Shown: positions 33,430 to 64,000 of the stretch, piece after piece
Position numbering within the stretch: the stretch's first letter is position 1
Layout of the letters: each line of letters opens with the position of its first letter
Source of the DNA: Sinonovacula constricta
Lineage: Eukaryota; Mollusca; Bivalvia; Cardiida; Solecurtidae
Reading direction: 5' to 3'
DNA length: 64,000 bases
Assembly: GCA_007844125.1 (NCBI GenBank)
Contig: CM017561.1
Location: forward strand, 57,105,774-57,169,773
The notes under the pieces: generated by a model
The model's database searches: none
Told to the model about the DNA's origin: nothing
The model's input: the letters and a program-made list of their open reading frames with translations, nothing else
Translations under genes and position numbers: made by a program

Positions 33430-35318
33430 TTATTATGTTCTATTAGTTTCACAAGATCTTGAGTAGTCTTGTAAATACAGTTATTGAAAAAAAAATTTTA
33501 AGTTTGCATGAAATGCAATAGGCTATCACATTAATTAGCACTTGAAACAAGAGTTAATTTAAATATATTATTACATTCGCACATCTCCACTTGAAGTGAC
33601 AGCATATCGTGGACACACATGACATGATATTACATTCAGTTACATTATCTCGACCCCTTGCCTAACACTTGTGAAACTTTTATTATATGCCGAGTTTACC
33701 AGGTCCTTAGTTATGCCTTTGATAAGAGGCATATGGGGATCAAGCCCACGACCCTCCTCGCCAAAATACTAAACAATGGTGAACTCAGCAAGGGTAGACA
33801 ATAGAAGAAGTGTAAACATATATATTTTGGCAAGTGGTGGGTAAGAAATGGCAGTTAGCTGCCTGCAGAGGTTCCTGATATCATATTTTTTCGACATCAT
33901 GATGAACAAAACAAAATAGGGATAGGCCTTCCAGAAAGATATTATACAAACTTCATGACTTTTCGTAAAAAAGTCTGATGATTTTGTTGTGTTGCGAGAT
34001 ACATTGCATCGCCCACCGCAGGTCAGCTGGAAGACCTTTCCACATTAAGTCCATTGCGTCCATTGCCCCGAACTCGAACCCACACAGTGGGAGGCTAATC
34101 TGTCAGAGGAGTTACAACTTGGCAACTCTACAACTACGCCACGGGCGACCCTTGATATTTTTTTTTCCACGAACACTGTTAAGTATTATGAGGCAACAAT
34201 ATGCCACCATATTTTTTATGAATCGAAGCGATTCGCAGTTTATTATTCTAACATAATACATTGTCTGCCTTTTTAAAATATTCTATATATCAGTATTTAA
34301 AATAATTATAACTTTAATGTTATAAATGTAAGTTGCTATTAGAACACTTTGATTAAACCTTTTTTAGAGATTAAACTTTTTTTTCAGCATCTTACAATAA
34401 TTAAACTTTTTTTCTTAAGGCAAAGCAAGTGTAATAGACAATATACAGAATTTGAAAATTAACACAACTTATGTGTTGAAATCATTGACGAGGCAGTGCA
34501 AGGTGGAGCTAAATTGATTTAACATAACAAAACAAATAACAACAGACCAAACTCGTAAGGTGTTACTCGGTTTTCCTCACTGGAAGTTTTTTTTCCCTTT
34601 TTTTCTTTTTTTTTTCCAGAAAGCTGGCTCAACTTTTGTTCCTATGCTAAGTTAACTGTGCCAAAATCAATTCTGTTCTGACTTTTGGGCGGTCTCTTTC
34701 CCTTAGGCATAGTGACTGACTTCCCTGAACAAATGCGTTGTTTTTTTTCAAACCCAATATCTCTGGAATGGTACATTTTTTAAAATGGAAACTGGATTCA
34801 TACTCAGCCCCATATAGCAACTATTGGAACAAATTTGGAGCCAAATTTGGAGCAAAGTTGTTTTTATTAATAGTCGGCCAATTCATAAGGTCTTAATCCG
34901 TGTGATTTTTTTCATAGAATCAACTTTTTTTTCATAGTTCTTGTGTGTTAGATAAACTGTCCCTTGGTAAATTCGACTCCCCTTTAATATAGAAGACATA
35001 TTACAAGCACAAGGTGCAGGGCTGAGGACCAAGACTTGGAGAGGTGGTCTCCATCGCCCTGTACTAGATACATAGCACGAACCACGTTTCACATGCTGCT
35101 GTGTTTTTTACGTGCTCTTTTTTGTATGAAAGTGGTTCTTTTGCGGTCTTTTGAGGATTTTGTATTTCTGTGGGATTTTAACTGTGTGACTCTCTTTTTT
35201 ATCACCCTATAATGCAAATACGTGGATTTATTTCTTTTCGTGCAAGGAATAGTTGAAGTCTCTAAGGTAAGCTGCTTCGCTGTAACATTGTACAAGCAGT
35301 GCATGTGAAACTCCGTTT
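33430..35318. other. intergenic stretch, one SINE-C, otherwise nothing recognised
   Basis: Apart from the reverse SINE-C at 34003-34152, AT-rich sequence with short open frames on both strands and no family motif. Small T runs near 34590-34620. Confidence 0.45.
34003..34152 (-). mobile_element. SINE-C, reverse strand, truncated
   Basis: CCGCAGGTCAGCTGGAAGAC, CGAACTCGAACCCACACAGT and TACAACTACGCCACGGGCGA are reverse complements of the SINE-C body, B box and head. Confidence 0.72.
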
Positions 35319-35839
35319 ATAGATAGTTTGTATGTGATGTCAATGGCACTGATAAGACAGTTTAAGGCAGCCATCTTTGAATGCAGAAGCTAATGCAGGC
35401 CAAAATCTGGAAATATGTGCTCTATTACACTCACCACTGTTTTTTTATTTTTCAGTCTATTTTACTTAATTTTATATTAAATTTAACAGCTTTTATGAAG
35501 AATTTTAAATATCAAAACTATATTTGGTAGTTTAAAAGGAAAAAAATATAACCAAAAAGATGCACTGTTCATTTTGTTTAAAAATGAGCTAATCATTTTT
35601 TTTATTTCAGTGTATTAATTCTTGGTGCATTTATCAATTTTAAAAATATTGTATTTTAAATATATGGACTTTAAGAGCTTTCCAATGGTATGTAGATTTT
35701 AATTTTTGGACCACAAATAAAGCAATGATAAGAAAATAAAATTTACGCTTCTATACAATTAATCTAAAAAATCCCTTGAAGTTGCCATCAAAGATGGCCG
35801 CCAAGATAAGGGGTTTTCACTGATGTGGAAACTATCTAT
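35319..35839 (+). mobile_element. MITE-2 copy
   Basis: Starts ATAGATAGTTTGTATGTGAT, ends TGGAAACTATCTAT; 521 bp. Includes a segment (GTTGCCATCAAAGATGGCCG) that the 23547 copy has lost. Intergenic. Confidence 0.82.
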
Positions 35840-35991
35840 AATATATACGTCTTTATTGCTTACATATAAAACTTGAAATACACGTCATGCCACTCCAAGT
35901 AATTTTGATTTTAACTATCATAACAAAAAGATAAAACTGCCTTAACATAAGTTGTTGTTTTTTAAGCTTGGAAAGCGCATTACTTAAAAGC

Positions 35992-36414
35992 CAGTGGCGG
36001 ATCGATAATTTTACCTTGTTTGGGGCGTATATTTTCTCAAAATGTTAAGCTGTGCGGATGAAGCCTAATATTGTATACCTCACTATATGATTATTGCATT
36101 TTCCTTCCCCGTACATGTCATTTATTGTATAAAATTGACATGGAATAAAGTATCCATAAGAAACCAAATGCGGCGTATCCAAAGGCATAGTTTGCACACT
36201 TGTGCTCATTTGTTACTATGGTCGTCCTGTGGCATACTCCCTTAAGAAAATATTAATTTCTGGAATGCCAGAGATGCGTTCTGGCGTGTTTGTGGGCCAA
36301 ACATGATACAATTTTAACATTATTTTGTAAACTTAGTTTATATAAATTTTATTTTCAAATGTGTTCTGGTCATTTTAGCGTAGAGTTCCTTCTTCCACTC
36401 TAAGTCCGCTACTG
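35992..36414. mobile_element. hAT-like MITE (CAGTGGCGGA ends)
   Basis: CAGTGGCGGATC at left and AAGTCCGCTACTG at right are inverted repeats of about 10 bp, a common hAT terminus. 423 bp, no coding capacity, and lies 210 bases upstream of the muskelin start codon. No clear 8-bp target duplication. Confidence 0.5.
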
Positions 36415-36626
36415 GAAACAGGATTTTGTTTAAAAACTAGATGGATACGTCTGAAAGACGGCTTTTGTAATACCAATCTGTTTTAAAGATTTTAATTTCA
36501 AAACAGGTTTCATTACAAACTGGTTGTAAGAAAACTGAATACCTCACGAAGCGCGCAATCCCCACCACCCGACGCTCCAGTGACGATGTTAACATTACGG
36601 CAGGCTATTCGGAAATTAATACAAAG
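36415..36626 (+). promoter_or_regulatory. presumed muskelin promoter / 5'UTR region
   Basis: The 200 bases before the muskelin ATG. A locally more GC-rich patch (about 36545-36605) contains CGCGC and a TGACG core (CRE-like half-site) near 36582. No TATA box in a fixed place. The transcription start cannot be read from sequence. Confidence 0.25.
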
Positions 36627-62764
<26,138 letters not shown>

Positions 62765-62818
62765 GTATTGTATTTAACGTGTCACTTTTAAAACATTAAA
62801 TGTACTGTTTTACGGGAA

Positions 62819-62962
62819 CTGGACAAAACATCCCATGCCATTTTTCAAGGGGGTGAACAAAACATCCCACATGTTTGACAGGGTGGACAAAACATCCCAC
62901 ATGTTTGACAGAGTGGACAAAACATCCCACATGTTTGACAGAGCGGACAAAACATCCCATAT
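62819..62962. repeat. 30-bp tandem repeat, 4 to 5 copies
   Basis: Unit GGACAAAACATCCCACATGT followed by TTGACAGAGT. Open on both strands by chance, giving repeated short peptides; not a gene. Confidence 0.85.
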
Positions 62963-63492
62963 TGCTTTTGGTCAATCTGGACACTCAAACATTTTAAAAA
63001 TCCTCCACACTAGGCACTGAGTGCTAATTGAGTTTGAATTCGTGATGAAACATTAAATAAGATTGTTACGGAAACAAAAACACACAATAAATACCATGTC
63101 CAAATTATGGTAAGGTGAGATAAATTATCTTTTGTTATGTGAATTACCTTATTTGATAATCAGGATTTATTTTCAAAATAATTGGATGTTAGACTGCAAA
63201 TATACACTCTTAGTATAGTAAACAAACAAGTACTGGTAACTACTGCTGAAATACATGGAATGTATTAATGGACTTTAATTGCAGGATTTGTGAAATCTAC
63301 CTTTGTTTCTTATGGTATAATGGTATAGATTTTATGATTATTAAAATGTGGTAGGTATTTACCTATATCATAAATTATAAGTTATTAAAAACTTTTTGCA
63401 GCATTTGACAAAAAAAGAAGGAATATTAGAGCATAAATCGGTATGGGATGTTTTGGCTAGCATGTCAAAACTGGCATGGGAGGTTTTGTCCA
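62820..63492. mobile_element. non-autonomous TIR element with internal repeats
   Basis: TGGACAAAACATCCCATGCC at 62820 and its inverse to 63492 pair over 21 bp with one mismatch. The left end is followed by about four 30-bp direct repeats of GGACAAAACATCCCACATGT (62819-62962), and further inverted copies lie around 63441 and 63492-63510. In the intron after muskelin exon 18. Confidence 0.7.
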
Positions 63493-63827
63493 TGGGATGT
63501 TTTATCCTATATTCACTGTTTGCAACTGACTTAAAGTCCTGCATGGGAAGTCTAAGACTATACTAGATTATCGAGTCTTGAAATGGCTAAAATAAATTAA
63601 AAACTGTTATTCATTATCCTGACCTTAATACAAACAATCTTTTAAAGGACACTAGGTTCTCATGTAATATTGTATTTTGAGGTAAAATTTTAGTTTATTA
63701 TCCACTGTAGTTACCTTCAATTTGTGGTTAAGTCACTTTCACTAGAGCACTGGTTGTTACTATTAATACTAACAATGAAAGCTTTCATGTAATAGAGTCT
63801 TCAAGCTGTGGTCAAGCAGCAAGTGGG

Positions 63828-64000
63828 TGCCGTGGCTGAGCTGTTAGAAACATGACTTTTAACTCCACAGCCCCTCACTGCACAGGCTTGGTCTGGGCGC
63901 AAACTTTTATGTCAGAAGGTCTTAGTGCTGACTTGTGGTGCATTGGTGGTTCTACTCAGACCTCTGGGGGTCTTCCTCCACCAATTATTAGCTCGACATC
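63828..64000 (+). mobile_element. SINE-C, cut by window end
   Basis: AAGTGGGTGCCGTGGCTGAG head, CTCACTGCACAGGCTTGGTC, GCATTGGTGGTTCTACTCAG, GTCTTCCTCCACCAATTATT. Confidence 0.72.

Overview
The window is animal nuclear DNA. It is AT-rich, has long introns with GT..AG borders, and is full of short interspersed repeats. Its repeat landscape (several tRNA-headed SINE families, many inverted-repeat MITE-like elements, and a long element ending in a GGGCCATCATGGCCC-type motif) together with the divergence of the two genes suggests a bivalve mollusc. That placement is inference and the species is not determined. Two protein-coding genes are present, both on the + strand and both cut by the window edges.

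Positions 1-27335 hold the 3' part of a reelin gene (RELN). I could chain 23 exons with matching splice phases; they encode 1452 residues ending at a TAA at 27333. They cover about four reelin repeats, by homology RR5 to RR8, each built as subrepeat A, EGF-like module, subrepeat B. The basic C-terminal tail ends GRRRREVFRNHP, matching the vertebrate reelin tail. The introns carry SINEs, MITEs and three tandem arrays: 84 bp at 15.17-16.07 kb, about 37 bp at 24.0-24.2 kb and 40 bp at 24.26-25.13 kb.

Positions 27.3-36.6 kb are intergenic. I see no convincing gene there. The stretch contains a nested stack of DNA transposon remnants (31.58-33.43 kb), MITE copies and SINEs.

Positions 36627-62764 hold muskelin (MKLN1), 18 exons encoding 683 residues in order: discoidin-like domain, LisH/CTLH region, kelch repeats. 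The last ~50 residues lie beyond the window. One exon (58494-58571) carries a net one-base frameshift relative to the family. Introns hold a decayed mariner transposon (46.44-47.40 kb), a 2.4-kb minisatellite of 26-bp units (52.86-55.23 kb), a 911-bp TIR element rich in ACTTAGGGT motifs (51.41-52.32 kb), and other MITEs and SINEs.

Reelin is a secreted extracellular-matrix signalling glycoprotein. Muskelin is an intracellular kelch protein of the CTLH/GID ubiquitin ligase. They do not form an operon; their adjacency is of interest mainly because both human orthologues are on chromosome arm 7q. I did not find a new gene system. The most unusual signals are in the repeats, in the missing cysteine pair of one reelin EGF module, and in the muskelin frameshift.
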